From NCBI GenBank assembly GCA_003576535.1, contig QXCQ01000047.1, positions 20,877-84,876 on the forward strand: DNA of 64,000 nucleotides. Reading direction: 5' to 3'. The first letter of the stretch is position 1. Each line of letters starts with the position of its first letter. The translations under genes and the position numbers were made by a program. The stretch is from Nakamurella silvestris. Its GTDB lineage: Bacteria > Actinomycetota > Actinomycetes > Mycobacteriales > Nakamurellaceae. The notes below the pieces were generated by a model. The model was not told the DNA's origin. It did not search any database and was given only the letters and a program-made list of their open reading frames with translations. Positions 1 to 8,475 of the stretch are shown here, in pieces.

Positions 1-62
1 AGCCCGATACCGGAACAGCCGCCGGTGATGACGGCGGTCTTACCGCTCAGTCGTGCTGACAT
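1..62 (-). CDS. N-terminal fragment of an SDR-family oxidoreductase (runs off the window)
   Basis: Reading the minus strand from the ATG at 62, the first codons give MSARLSGKTAVITGG followed by CSGIG. This is the glycine-rich TGxxxGIG NAD(P)-binding turn of short-chain dehydrogenases, at its usual place near the N-terminus. Only about 20 codons are inside the window, so the catalytic Tyr-Lys pair cannot be seen. It follows the aldehyde dehydrogenase on the same strand with about 80 bp between them. It is therefore probably the last visible gene of the phosphotransferase-permease-ligase-dehydrogenase operon. The family call is fairly safe; the substrate is unknown. Confidence 0.6.
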   Translation of the reverse strand, partial: MSARLSGKTAVITGGCSGIG

Positions 63-143
63 GGCAGAGAGGGGTCCTTTCAGAGCTGATGCACGGGAAC
101 AGTACTCGGTGGATCTGGGAGTTCGGGGTGCCCGGCGGACCGG

Positions 144-1568
144 CTAGTCGTGGGAGATGAAGACGTTCTTCACCTCGGTGAAGGAGTTCGGCGCCTCCGG
201 TCCCAACTCGCGGCCGAGGCCGGACTGTTTGAATCCGCCGAACGGGGTCCAGTAGCGGACCGAGGAGTGCGAGTTCACGGACAGGTTGCCCGAGTCGACG
301 GCGCGGGCCACCCGGAGGGCCCGGCCGATGTCGCGGGTGTAGATGGATCCGGACAGGCCGTACTCGGTGTCGTTGGCCAGGGCGATGGCCTCGGCCTCGT
401 CGCGGAAGGGCATCACGGCCAGCACCGGTCCGAACACCTCCTCGGTCCAGATCGGATCGTTCGCGCCACGGGGCAGGGCCACCATCGGCGGATGCCAGAA
501 GCCGCCCGCCGTCTCGGCGGTGCCACCGCCGTTGGCCGCGCTGAAGGCGATCTGCGCGGAGGCCGAATACCCGATCACCGAGTCGAGGTGACCGGCCGAG
601 ATGAGCGGACCCATGTCGGTGGCCGGGTCGGCCGGGTCGCCCACCGACATCCCGGTCACGGCCGGTTCCAGCAGGGAGAGGAACTTCTCGTACACGGAGG
701 CTTCGACCAGGACCCGCGACCGCGCGCAGCAGTCCTGGCCGCTGTTGTCGAAGGCCGCCCCGGGTGCGGCCAGCGCAGCCTTCTCCAGGTCGCTGTCGGC
801 GAAGATGATGTTGGCGTTCTTCCCGCCCAGCTCCAGCGTCACCCGTTTGACCTGGGTCGCAGCCCCGGCCATCAGGTTCTTGCCCACCGCGGTGGACCCG
901 GTGAAGCAGACCTTCCGGACCGCCGGGTGGTCGACGAACCGCTGGCCCACCACCGACCCCTTGCCCGGGATGACGGTGAAGACCCCCTCGGGCAGGCCGG
1001 CCTCCAGCGCGAGTTCTCCCAACCGCAGGGCGGTGAGCGGGGTGACCTCGGCCGGTTTGAGGACAACGGTGTTGCCGGCGGCCAGGGCCGGTCCGAAACC
1101 CCAGCCGGCGATCGGCATCGGGAAGTTCCAGGGGACGATGATCCCGACGACCCCGATGGGTTCCAGGAAGGTGACGTCCAGCCCGCCGGGGACCGGGATC
1201 TGCCGGCCGAAGAGGCGTTCCGGTGCGGCCGAGTAGTAGTTCAGCACGTCCCGGACGTTGCCGGCCTCCCACCGGGCGTTGCCGATGGTGTGGCCCGCGT
1301 TGGCCACCTCGAGCTCGGCGAGTTCGTCGATGTGCTCCTCGACCACGGTGGCGAAGCGGCGGAGCAACCGGGCCCGGTCACCCGGGTTCACCGCGCGCCA
1401 GGAGGGGAAGGCCGCCGCCGCCCGCTCGATCGCCGCGTCCGTCTCGGCCGCCGAGGCCAGGCCGACCTCGGTGACGGGCCTGCCGGTGACGGGGGAGATC
1501 ACCGTGTAGCTGCCGCCCTCGGAGAATCCGGAGTGGGCAGGCAGGGACACACTCGGGTTGACAGCCAT
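144..1568 (-). CDS. NAD(P)-dependent aldehyde dehydrogenase (474 aa)
   Basis: Full-length ALDH-superfamily enzyme. The Rossmann region contains PWNFP (about 146-150) and FTGSTAVGK (222-230). The general-base Glu246 lies in LELGGK and the catalytic Cys280 in GQDCCARSR. Length is normal for the family. The ATG is directly adjacent to the TAA stop of the upstream glutamine-synthetase-like gene (stop 1571-1569, start 1568), so translation is probably coupled. In gamma-glutamylation pathways such as Puu of E. coli, this position is taken by the dehydrogenase that oxidises a gamma-glutamyl aminoaldehyde. That role is inferred here from the neighbours, not from a substrate-specific motif. Confidence 0.9.
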   Translation of the reverse strand: MAVNPSVSLPAHSGFSEGGSYTVISPVTGRPVTEVGLASAAETDAAIERAAAAFPSWRAVNPGDRARLLRRFATVVEEHIDELAELEVANAGHTIGNARWEAGNVRDVLNYYSAAPERLFGRQIPVPGGLDVTFLEPIGVVGIIVPWNFPMPIAGWGFGPALAAGNTVVLKPAEVTPLTALRLGELALEAGLPEGVFTVIPGKGSVVGQRFVDHPAVRKVCFTGSTAVGKNLMAGAATQVKRVTLELGGKNANIIFADSDLEKAALAAPGAAFDNSGQDCCARSRVLVEASVYEKFLSLLEPAVTGMSVGDPADPATDMGPLISAGHLDSVIGYSASAQIAFSAANGGGTAETAGGFWHPPMVALPRGANDPIWTEEVFGPVLAVMPFRDEAEAIALANDTEYGLSGSIYTRDIGRALRVARAVDSGNLSVNSHSSVRYWTPFGGFKQSGLGRELGPEAPNSFTEVKNVFISHD

Positions 1569-2942
1569 TTACAGCCTTTCGAATCCGCGCCGCAGCTCCC
1601 AGTTGGTGACGGCGGCCTCGAAGGCCGCCAGCTCCACATCGGCGGCGTTGACGTAGTGGTCGACGACCTCGTCGCCGAAGGCCGCTCTGGCGATCGTAGA
1701 GGCAGCGAAGAGATCGCGGGCAGCGCGCAGGGTCCGCGGCACGGTCGGTTTGTCGGAGGAGTAGGCGTTGCCGATCAGTTCCGGTTCCAGTTCCAGTCCG
1801 GCCTCGATCCCGTGCAGGCCGGCCGCGAGCATTGCGGCGATGGCGAGGTAGGGGTTCACGTCGCCGCCGGGCAGCCGGTTCTCCAGTCTGGAACCGGGGC
1901 CGTGGCCGACCAGTCGTACCGAACAGGTGCGGTTGTCGGTGCCCCAGGCGACCGTCGTCGGGGCGAAGGAACCGGCGGCGAAACGCTTGTAGGAGTTGAT
2001 GTTCGGGGCGTACAGCAGGGTGAACTCGCGCATGGTGGTGAGGATGCCGGCGATGAAGTGCTCATACAGCGCGCTGCGGTGGCCGGTGTCGGCGTCCTCG
2101 AAGACGAGTTCCCCGTCCAGCCCGCGCAGGGACAGGTGGACATGGCAGGAATTGCCCTCGCGCTCGTTGAACTTGGCCATGAAGGTGAGGGATTTGCCGT
2201 GGGCGGCGGCGATCTCCTTCGCACCGGTCTTGTACACCGAATGATCGTCGGCGGTGGTCATCACCTCGGCGAAACGGAAGGCGATCTCGTGCTGCCCGAA
2301 ATTGCATTCCCCCTTGGCCGATTCCACCGTCAGCCCGGCCGCGTACATGCCGTTGCGGATGTCACGCAGCAGTGGTTCCACCCGGGTGGTGCCCAGGATC
2401 GAGTAATCGACGTTGTACTGGTTCGCCGGGGTGAGGCCGCGGTAGTCGGAATCCCAGGCCTGTTCGTAGGTGTCGTTGAAAACGATGAACTCGAGCTCGG
2501 TGCCGGCGAAGGCGCGGAAACCCGCCGCCGCCGCCCGGTCGACCTGTTTCTTCAGGACCGACCGGGGCGACGGGGCGACCGGGGTTCCGTTGTGTCCGGT
2601 GAGATCGCACTGGATCATGACGGTTCCCGGCACCCAGGGAATCAGCCGGATGGTGTCCAGGTCCAGAGCGAAAAGCATGTCACCGTAACCCTTTTCCCAG
2701 GACGAGATGGTGTAGCCGTCCACCGTGTTCATGTCGACGTCCACCGCCAGCAGGTAGTTGCAGCCCTCGGTGCCATGGCTGAGGACCTCGTCGAGGAAGA
2801 AGGGCGCGTGCAGTCGTTTGCCCTGTAATCTGCCCTGCATGTCGGTGAAGGCGACCACCACGGTGTCGATCTCGCCGGCGGCGATGTGCGCGCGGAGCTG
2901 CTCGACGGTCAACATGCGGGGGCTACGCGGGTGATCACTCAT
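1569..2942 (-). CDS. Glutamine-synthetase-like gamma-glutamyl-amine ligase (GlnA3/GlnA4/PuuA type)
   Basis: Class-I GS fold. Metal and ATP ligands are recognisable in TELEF (Glu151, Glu153, numbering from the upstream ATG), the ECNFGQHE segment, HVHLS (about 269-273), NSYKRF and ENRLPGGDVNPYLA. The C-terminus WELRRGFERL is typical of gamma-glutamyl-polyamine/ethanolamine ligases rather than true GlnA, and no adenylylation-type tyrosine loop is seen. Two in-frame ATGs exist, at 2948 and 2942. The second is chosen because CCGAGG sits about 6 nt upstream of it, whereas it abuts the first. Likely reaction: ATP-dependent gamma-glutamylation of an amine (ethanolamine or a polyamine). A housekeeping GS is less likely given the permease and aldehyde dehydrogenase neighbours. 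Confidence 0.85.
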   Translation of the reverse strand: MSDHPRSPRMLTVEQLRAHIAAGEIDTVVVAFTDMQGRLQGKRLHAPFFLDEVLSHGTEGCNYLLAVDVDMNTVDGYTISSWEKGYGDMLFALDLDTIRLIPWVPGTVMIQCDLTGHNGTPVAPSPRSVLKKQVDRAAAAGFRAFAGTELEFIVFNDTYEQAWDSDYRGLTPANQYNVDYSILGTTRVEPLLRDIRNGMYAAGLTVESAKGECNFGQHEIAFRFAEVMTTADDHSVYKTGAKEIAAAHGKSLTFMAKFNEREGNSCHVHLSLRGLDGELVFEDADTGHRSALYEHFIAGILTTMREFTLLYAPNINSYKRFAAGSFAPTTVAWGTDNRTCSVRLVGHGPGSRLENRLPGGDVNPYLAIAAMLAAGLHGIEAGLELEPELIGNAYSSDKPTVPRTLRAARDLFAASTIARAAFGDEVVDHYVNAADVELAAFEAAVTNWELRRGFERL

Positions 2943-3011
2943 GGGCATCCTCGGGTTCGCTGGCGTTCTACCTTGGTGCTGCTGTGCTCTGATGCTGTTG
3001 CCGTTCCCGTC

Positions 3012-4583
3012 CTACGGTACGACCGATGCGGCGGCTTGGACCTGATTGATCGGGCCGGTGAACCACTTCTTGACCGAGGCGTGCCAGTAGACCCAGAGCA
3101 GGATCAGCACCCCACCCACCAGCAGCGGGGTGTAGTTGACGTACTTCCACTCGAACCCGTCGTTCCAGGGAACACCACCGGGGCTGGTCGGGAAGAGGGC
3201 GACGATCGAGGTCAGGATGATCTCGATGATTGCCACCGGATTCATCCATCTGTACTTCCCGCCCAGGTTCCAGGAGCCCACCTTGAAGGAGGCCCCGGCC
3301 TTCCACCGGTAGTAGATCGGCACCGAGAAGGCCAGGTAGAGCCCGACCACCCCGATCGAGACCACGGCGAAGAAAGCGACGGGGGTGGGGGTATCCACGC
3401 CGTTGATCGGGATCTTCACCTCCACCAGTGCGGGGGCCGTGATCAGGGCGGCGATGACGGCCGAGAGGACGACACCGTTCGCCGGGACCCGGTTCTTGTT
3501 GAGTTTCGACCACGCCTGCCAGCCGGGCACCGCGCGGTCCCGGCTGAAGGCGAAGAGCATCCGGGAGGAGGAGGTCATACAGGCCATCGAGCAGAAGAAC
3601 TGCCCGGCGGTGGAGATCAGCAGGACGATCCCGACCCAGGGGGAGTTCAGGGCCTGGGTGAAGATCCCGTAGACGGCCCCGCCCCCGGCGGACACCGCGT
3701 CGGCGTCCTTGACGGCGAACAGGAAGGTGAGCAGCAGGATCCAGCCGCCGATGGCCGAGTAGAAGATCGACTGCCAGATTCCCTTGGCAGCGGCGTTGGC
3801 CGCACTCTTGGTCTCCTCGGACAGGTGGGCCGAGGCGTCGTACCCGGTAATCGTGTACTGGGTCAGGATTGCCGCGATCGGCAGGACGAAGATCAGGAAA
3901 CCTGCACCGTGGGTGGCGGTGCCGAACAGGCCGCTGTTGTTGATGGTGCGGGCGAACACCTCGCCGAAGGTGGCGTGGTGGTCCGGCACCACGATCAGGA
4001 TCAGCACCACTGCAGCGGCACCGAAGACATGCCACCAGACCGAGATGTTGTTGATGACGGCCAGCAGGTGGCTGGAGAAGATGTTCACCAGGGCCGCGAC
4101 GGCAAGGATCCCGAGGAACAGCAGGAACACTCGTTGCAGGCTGTAGCTGTCCATCCAGGACTTGCTGAACGTCTGCAGTGTCAGGTCCAGGAAGGTCGCG
4201 CAGCCGTAGGCGACCGAGGCGACGATGGCGATCAGTCCGATCAGGTTCAACCAGCCGGTGTAGTACCCGGCCTTCGGACCGCCGAGTTTTGCTGCCCACC
4301 AATAGATCCCGCCCGATGTGGGGTAGGCGGACACCAGCTCGGACATGCAGAATCCGATGATCAGGATGAAGGCCGACACGATCGGCCAACCCCAGGCGAT
4401 CGCCGCGGGTCCACCGTTGTTCCAGCCGAGTCCGAAGCTGGTGAAACAGCCCGCGAGGATCGAGATGATCGAGAACGAGATGGCGAAGTTGGAGAAGCCG
4501 GACCACGATCTGGAGAGTTCCTGGGTGTATCCGAGCGAGGCCAGGTGTTTCTCGTCATCGTTGAGTTCTTCGACAGCAGACAC
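3012..4583 (-). CDS. APC-superfamily amino-acid/amine permease (about 523 aa)
   Basis: Polytopic membrane protein with about 12 hydrophobic segments. It begins after a short hydrophilic N-terminus (EELNDDEKHLASLGYTQEL) that leads into FSNFAISFSIISILAG, a signature of the APC amino acid/choline transporter group (GABA/choline-like permeases). The GTG at 4583 is preferred as start because AAGGAG lies 6 nt upstream. An ATG at 4640 in the same frame has no comparable site. The gene sits 63-69 bp upstream of the glutamyl-ligase gene and 112 bp downstream of the phosphotransferase, in one operon. It most likely imports the amine that the ligase then modifies. The exact substrate cannot be read from sequence. 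Confidence 0.88.
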   Translation of the reverse strand: MSAVEELNDDEKHLASLGYTQELSRSWSGFSNFAISFSIISILAGCFTSFGLGWNNGGPAAIAWGWPIVSAFILIIGFCMSELVSAYPTSGGIYWWAAKLGGPKAGYYTGWLNLIGLIAIVASVAYGCATFLDLTLQTFSKSWMDSYSLQRVFLLFLGILAVAALVNIFSSHLLAVINNISVWWHVFGAAAVVLILIVVPDHHATFGEVFARTINNSGLFGTATHGAGFLIFVLPIAAILTQYTITGYDASAHLSEETKSAANAAAKGIWQSIFYSAIGGWILLLTFLFAVKDADAVSAGGGAVYGIFTQALNSPWVGIVLLISTAGQFFCSMACMTSSSRMLFAFSRDRAVPGWQAWSKLNKNRVPANGVVLSAVIAALITAPALVEVKIPINGVDTPTPVAFFAVVSIGVVGLYLAFSVPIYYRWKAGASFKVGSWNLGGKYRWMNPVAIIEIILTSIVALFPTSPGGVPWNDGFEWKYVNYTPLLVGGVLILLWVYWHASVKKWFTGPINQVQAAASVVP

Positions 4584-4695
4584 GTCAAGCTCCTTAGCAC
4601 GATGGGAAGTGCGGGGGACTGCGGTGGAACCTGGGCTCAATGATGTGCTCGTGACGGCGGGAAAGGCGGATGGCGCGCGGACTTCGTGGCGGCGT

Positions 4696-5607
4696 TCATC
4701 CTGGTGAGGCGATCGCGTCGAGGAGGGAGTCGAACCCCGGGGCGCGGAATTCGGCGACCGCCCTGTCGTACTTCTCCATCCCCCAGGTCCAGAAATCGAA
4801 GTCCAAGGTGCTGATGCCGTCCTGGATGGCGGCCCAGAGCATCCAGCCGTACTTCGACATCAGTCCCTGCAGGCGGGCCCGGGCGACCATGTCGGGGCGG
4901 GCGGCGCCGAAGTAGTCGGCGACCAGTTCTTCCAAGGCGTCCACCTCCATCGCCGCCTCGCTCCAGATGTTGCCGAGTTCGAAACAGGGGTCGTTGTTCC
5001 CCGCGTACTCGTAGTCGATCAGCCACAGCTGGTGGGATCCGGCGATGAAGTTGGCGGCGAGGAGGTCGTTGTGGCACGGCACCGTCGGCAACGGGTGAAC
5101 GGCCAACGCCTGCCGGATGCGGTCCGCCGCCGGCATGAAGTCCAGGTAGCGATCGGGCAGGCGGAAACCCTGCCTGGTCACCGTGGCGAGGTACTGTCGC
5201 TGGATCCGGCACATGTCGAAGTCGTTGACGAACCGCGGACCGGCGTGGAGGCGTCGACAGGCCCTGGCGATCCTGGCCAGGTTCTGCGGCCCGTTCATGT
5301 CGGCGTTGGTGAGGGTGTGGCCGTCGACCCAGTCGATGACGAGCACCCCGAGCCCGGGCAGGTAGTCCACCACCTTCGGCGCGACCCCGGACACGGCGGC
5401 GGCGACGGAGTTGCGGTACTCGGCCTCCCGGTCGATGGCCAGCAGATCGCTGGTCCTGCTGGAGATCCGGACGACGTAGCACCCGCCCGGTGCGGTCACC
5501 TTGTAGTTCCGATTGGTCAGCCCGCCGGGGAGCGGGGAGACCTCACGCTCGGTTCCGCCCAGGGCGGGGACCCGGTCGAGGAGGGCGGTCAGGTCAGCCG
5601 TCAGCAC
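4696..5607 (-). CDS. Choline/ethanolamine kinase-like phosphotransferase (APH fold)
   Basis: Aminoglycoside-phosphotransferase/choline-kinase fold. It has the Brenner loop CHNDLLAAN (His179, Asp181, Asn186 in the chosen numbering) and the metal-binding LIDYEYAGNND (Asp198). PLPGGLTNRNYKV near the N-terminus corresponds to the nucleotide loop seen in LicA/choline kinases. The frame stays open to 5727, but the putative promoter (-35 at 5713-5708, -10 at 5690-5685) would start transcription near 5678. The start must then be internal, and GTG 5607 is the best candidate despite a weak ribosome-binding site. First gene of the minus-strand operon. It may phosphorylate an amino alcohol related to the operon substrate; this is inference. 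Confidence 0.8.
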   Translation of the reverse strand: MLTADLTALLDRVPALGGTEREVSPLPGGLTNRNYKVTAPGGCYVVRISSRTSDLLAIDREAEYRNSVAAAVSGVAPKVVDYLPGLGVLVIDWVDGHTLTNADMNGPQNLARIARACRRLHAGPRFVNDFDMCRIQRQYLATVTRQGFRLPDRYLDFMPAADRIRQALAVHPLPTVPCHNDLLAANFIAGSHQLWLIDYEYAGNNDPCFELGNIWSEAAMEVDALEELVADYFGAARPDMVARARLQGLMSKYGWMLWAAIQDGISTLDFDFWTWGMEKYDRAVAEFRAPGFDSLLDAIASPG

Positions 5608-5684
5608 GATCGTGCCTGATCCGCGACCACCATGATGTGGCTCCTGCCTGCTGTCGTCCGCCGCTGAAGGCTTCCAAGGAGCAG

Positions 5685-5713
5685 ATGCTAGGGCCTGTCG
5701 GGCGTACGGTCTA
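5685..5713 (-). promoter_or_regulatory. Promoter of the minus-strand amine operon
   Basis: On the minus strand a -35-like TAGACC (5713-5708, four of six matches to TTGACA) is followed after exactly 17 bp by TAGCAT (5690-5685), a good actinobacterial -10. The -35 box is part of the palindrome GTCTAGAC. The same hexamer type, spacing and operator overlap recur on the other strand about 75 bp away, which supports both calls. Confidence 0.5.
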
Positions 5714-5716
5714 GAC
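5709..5716. promoter_or_regulatory. Putative GntR/UTRA operator 1 (GTCTAGAC)
   Basis: Perfect 8-bp palindrome GTCTAGAC (context ACG-GTCTAGAC-TTT). The core matches known HutC-subfamily operators, for example the DasR site with core GGTCTAGACC. It covers the -35 box of the phosphotransferase-led operon. A HutC/UTRA-type regulator is encoded at 8476-9237, so autologous control is likely. Confidence 0.55.
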
Positions 5717-5784
5717 TTTAGGGACAATGCAATCAGGTCGAGACGGAAAGCCTGCGCCGTTCACCGGCGACCGCCCGGGCAACT

Positions 5785-5792
5785 GTCTAGAC
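5785..5792. promoter_or_regulatory. Putative GntR/UTRA operator 2 (GTCTAGAC)
   Basis: Second perfect copy of GTCTAGAC (context AACT-GTCTAGAC-GAG), 76 bp from the first. It overlaps the -35 box of the promoter reading toward the FAD oxidoreductase. No other copy was noticed in the window. Confidence 0.55.
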
Positions 5793-5816
5793 GAGAACGA
5801 GGTCCTCGCCTAGGGT
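5788..5816 (+). promoter_or_regulatory. Promoter of the FAD/GcvT oxidoreductase gene
   Basis: TAGACG (5788-5793) and TAGGGT (5811-5816) are separated by 17 bp. They would start a transcript near 5823 and give a leader of about 80 nt before the ATG at 5903. The geometry mirrors the divergent promoter, and the operator GTCTAGAC overlaps the -35 box in the same way. Confidence 0.45.
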
Positions 5817-5902
5817 GGGGACAGTACCGCAGGCAGGGTCGATCGGACCTGCCGACACCCCGGCCAGCCCTGACCGCCCCGCCGAGAGCAACAGGAACTT
5901 CG

Positions 5903-8473
5903 ATGACAGACAGTTCAGGTTCAGTCGCCTCCATCGCGGGGGCCGGCCCCGCAGCGGACCCGAAGACGGAGGCCTCGTCTTCCGCGGGGTCGTCTTCCGG
6001 GGACCTCCCGGCCTCCGCCCGGATCGTCATCATCGGCGGCGGTGTGGGCGGTGCCAGTATCGCCTACCACCTGGCCGAACGTGGGGAACGCGACGTCGTG
6101 CTGGTGGACCGGGCCGAGCTCACCAGCGGGTCCACCTTCCACTCCGCTGGCCTGGTCGGCCAGCTCCGCTCGGATCCGACCCTGACCGAGATGAACATGT
6201 ACTCCGTGGACCTCTACCGGAAGCTCCAGGCGGGGGAGAACCCGCCGAGCTGGGTGGAGAGCGGCGGCATCCGCCTCGCCTCCAGCCCCGAACGGTTGGA
6301 GGAGCTGCGGCGGCAGATGAGCTGGGCGACCACCTTCGGCCTGCCGATGGAGGAGATCAGCGCGGCCGAGGCCCAGCAGTTGTTCCCACCGATGGACACG
6401 GCCGGGGTGCTCGGCGGGATCTTCACCCCGACGGACGGTTTCCTCGACCCTTCCCAGTTGTGTTACTCGCTGGCGGCCGGTGCTCGCGCCCAGGGCGCAC
6501 GGATCTTCACCCGCACCCGCGTGCTGGCCATCGACACCGAGGGGGGACGCGTACGCCGTGTCGTCACCGACCGCGGCACCATCGAGTGCGAGATCGTCGT
6601 CAACTGCGGCGGTCTGTACGCCGCCGAGATCGGCCGGCTCGCCGGTGTGCGGATCCCGATCGTGCCGATGTCCCACCAGTATGTCGTCACCGACGGCTTC
6701 CTGGGTGAGCACGGCGGGACGGTCCAGGGCACCCCGCTGCCGAGCCTGCGGGACCCGGATCTGCTGGTGTACTACCGACCGGAGGGCCAGGGCCTGTTGA
6801 TGGGCGGGTACGAACGCGATCCCGAGCCGTGGTCGTTGCCCGCCGGCGGCCGGGTCGGCTTCGACGCGGTCCCGTCGGATTTCAACGGGAAGTTGTTGCC
6901 GGAGAACTGGTCACGGTTCGAGGAGATCACCCACAACAGCCAGATCAGGGTTCCCGGCATGGCCGAGGCAGGTCTGCGCCGGATCATCAACGGACCCGAG
7001 GCCTTCACCCCGGACAACGAGTTCTGCCTGGGTGAGACCGAGGTCGACGGGCTGTTCGTCTCCGCCGGCTTCTGTGCCCACGGGATCGCCGGCGCCGGCG
7101 GGGTGGGGCGGCTGATGGCGGACTGGATCCTCGACGGTGAACCGCCGATGGATGTCTGGCACATGGACATCAGCCGCTTCGGTCGGCAGTACCGGTCGCC
7201 GTCCTTCACCCTTGCCCGGGTGCTGGAGAACTACCGGACCTATTACGACATCAAGTATCCCAACCACGAACGCGGTGCGGGTCGGCCCCTGCGCATCTCC
7301 CCGGCCTACCACTGGCACAGCGCCAACGACGCCTTCTTCGGCGAGAAGAGCGGCTGGGAGCGGGTCAATTACTACCGCACCCACGCCGAGGCCGGTGACG
7401 AGTCCCTACGTCCACGTGGATGGGCCGGGCAGAACTGGTCGGCGGCGATCGGGGCCGAGCACGCGGCCACCCGGGAGGCCGCCGGGCTCTTCGACGAATC
7501 CTCCTTCGCGAAGATCAGCGTCACCGGGCCGGACGCGGCGGTGTTCCTGGAATGGGTCTGCGCGAACCGGGTGGCGCGGGGTATCGGCGAGATCACCTAC
7601 ACCCAGGCGCTCAACTCCCGCGGTGGTATCGAATGCGATTTCACCGTGACCCGGATCGGCGAGGACGAGTTCTGGATCATCACCGGCACGGCTTTCGGCT
7701 CTCACGACCTCGCCTGGTTGCGGCGACAGGCGCGCGCCGGTGCCCGCGACGTCCGGTTGACCGACATCACTGGACAGTACGGCTGTTTCGCCCTCTGGGG
7801 GCCGAGAGCAAGGGAGATCCTCCAACCGCTGACCCCGACCGATCTCGACAGCGAACACTTCCCGTTCTTCAGCAGCCGGGAGATCACGGTAGGCGATGTG
7901 CCGGTGCGTGCCCTGCGGGTGACCTACGTCGGCGAACTGGGGTGGGAGCTCTACGTCCCGGCCGAGTACGCGGCCGGGCTCTGGGAAGCCCTGTGGGCGG
8001 CAGGCGTCGAACACGGTCTGGTCGGTGCGGGATACCGGGCGATCGACAGTCTGCGGTTGGAGAAGGGCTACCGGGCTTGGGGTACCGACATCAGCTCGGT
8101 GACGAACCCCTACGAGGCCGGCCTGGGGTTCTGCGTGAAGATGAACAAACCCGGCGGGTTCCTCGGCCGGGAGGCCCTGCTGGCCGCCAAGGAGGCCGGG
8201 CTCACCCGGAAGCTGTGCTGCATCACCCTGGACGATCCGCGGTCGGTCGTCCTGGGCAGCGAACCGGTCCGGATCGACGGGGCCGTGCAGGGACGGGTCA
8301 CCTCCGGCGGATTCGGCTACACCGTCGGCAGTTCGATCGCCTACGCCTATCTGCCGATCGAACTCGCCGCGGCCGGACAGAAACTGGAGATCGGGATCTT
8401 CGGCGAGTGGGTGACCGGCGCGGTTCGGGCCGAACCGCTGTTCGACCCGAAGGGCCTGCGCACCAAGGGCTGA
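5903..8473 (+). CDS. FAD-dependent oxidoreductase with C-terminal GcvT domain (dimethylglycine/sarcosine oxidase-like, 856 aa)
   Basis: After a Ser/Ala-rich N-terminal stretch of about 35 residues comes the FAD-binding IVIIGGGVGGASIAYHL, then ELTSGSTFHSAGLVGQ, the signature of the dimethylglycine/sarcosine dehydrogenase group. The first half (about 40-420) is a DAO domain. The second half (about 440-850) is a GcvT/aminomethyltransferase-like fold with GYRAIDSLRLEKGYRAWG. Such two-domain enzymes oxidise N-methyl groups and pass the one-carbon unit to tetrahydrofolate. The ATG is preceded by AGGAA at about 6 nt. It is divergent from the glutamyl-ligase operon and probably co-regulated through the shared palindromes. 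An N-methylated amine is the likely substrate class (inference). Confidence 0.88.
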   Translation: MTDSSGSVASIAGAGPAADPKTEASSSAGSSSGDLPASARIVIIGGGVGGASIAYHLAERGERDVVLVDRAELTSGSTFHSAGLVGQLRSDPTLTEMNMYSVDLYRKLQAGENPPSWVESGGIRLASSPERLEELRRQMSWATTFGLPMEEISAAEAQQLFPPMDTAGVLGGIFTPTDGFLDPSQLCYSLAAGARAQGARIFTRTRVLAIDTEGGRVRRVVTDRGTIECEIVVNCGGLYAAEIGRLAGVRIPIVPMSHQYVVTDGFLGEHGGTVQGTPLPSLRDPDLLVYYRPEGQGLLMGGYERDPEPWSLPAGGRVGFDAVPSDFNGKLLPENWSRFEEITHNSQIRVPGMAEAGLRRIINGPEAFTPDNEFCLGETEVDGLFVSAGFCAHGIAGAGGVGRLMADWILDGEPPMDVWHMDISRFGRQYRSPSFTLARVLENYRTYYDIKYPNHERGAGRPLRISPAYHWHSANDAFFGEKSGWERVNYYRTHAEAGDESLRPRGWAGQNWSAAIGAEHAATREAAGLFDESSFAKISVTGPDAAVFLEWVCANRVARGIGEITYTQALNSRGGIECDFTVTRIGEDEFWIITGTAFGSHDLAWLRRQARAGARDVRLTDITGQYGCFALWGPRAREILQPLTPTDLDSEHFPFFSSREITVGDVPVRALRVTYVGELGWELYVPAEYAAGLWEALWAAGVEHGLVGAGYRAIDSLRLEKGYRAWGTDISSVTNPYEAGLGFCVKMNKPGGFLGREALLAAKEAGLTRKLCCITLDDPRSVVLGSEPVRIDGAVQGRVTSGGFGYTVGSSIAYAYLPIELAAAGQKLEIGIFGEWVTGAVRAEPLFDPKGLRTKG

Positions 8474-8475
8474 GG

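Noticed and set aside
150..2828. 892-codon open frame on the plus strand opposite the ALDH and ligase genes
   Set aside because: Mirror of two real genes; composition is R/G/P-rich with no motif. The same applies to other long frames such as 10223-12643 (minus) and 35452-38565 (minus).
5608..5727. Upstream start (5727) for the phosphotransferase
   Set aside because: The predicted promoter begins transcription at about 5678, so the first 40 codons would not be transcribed.
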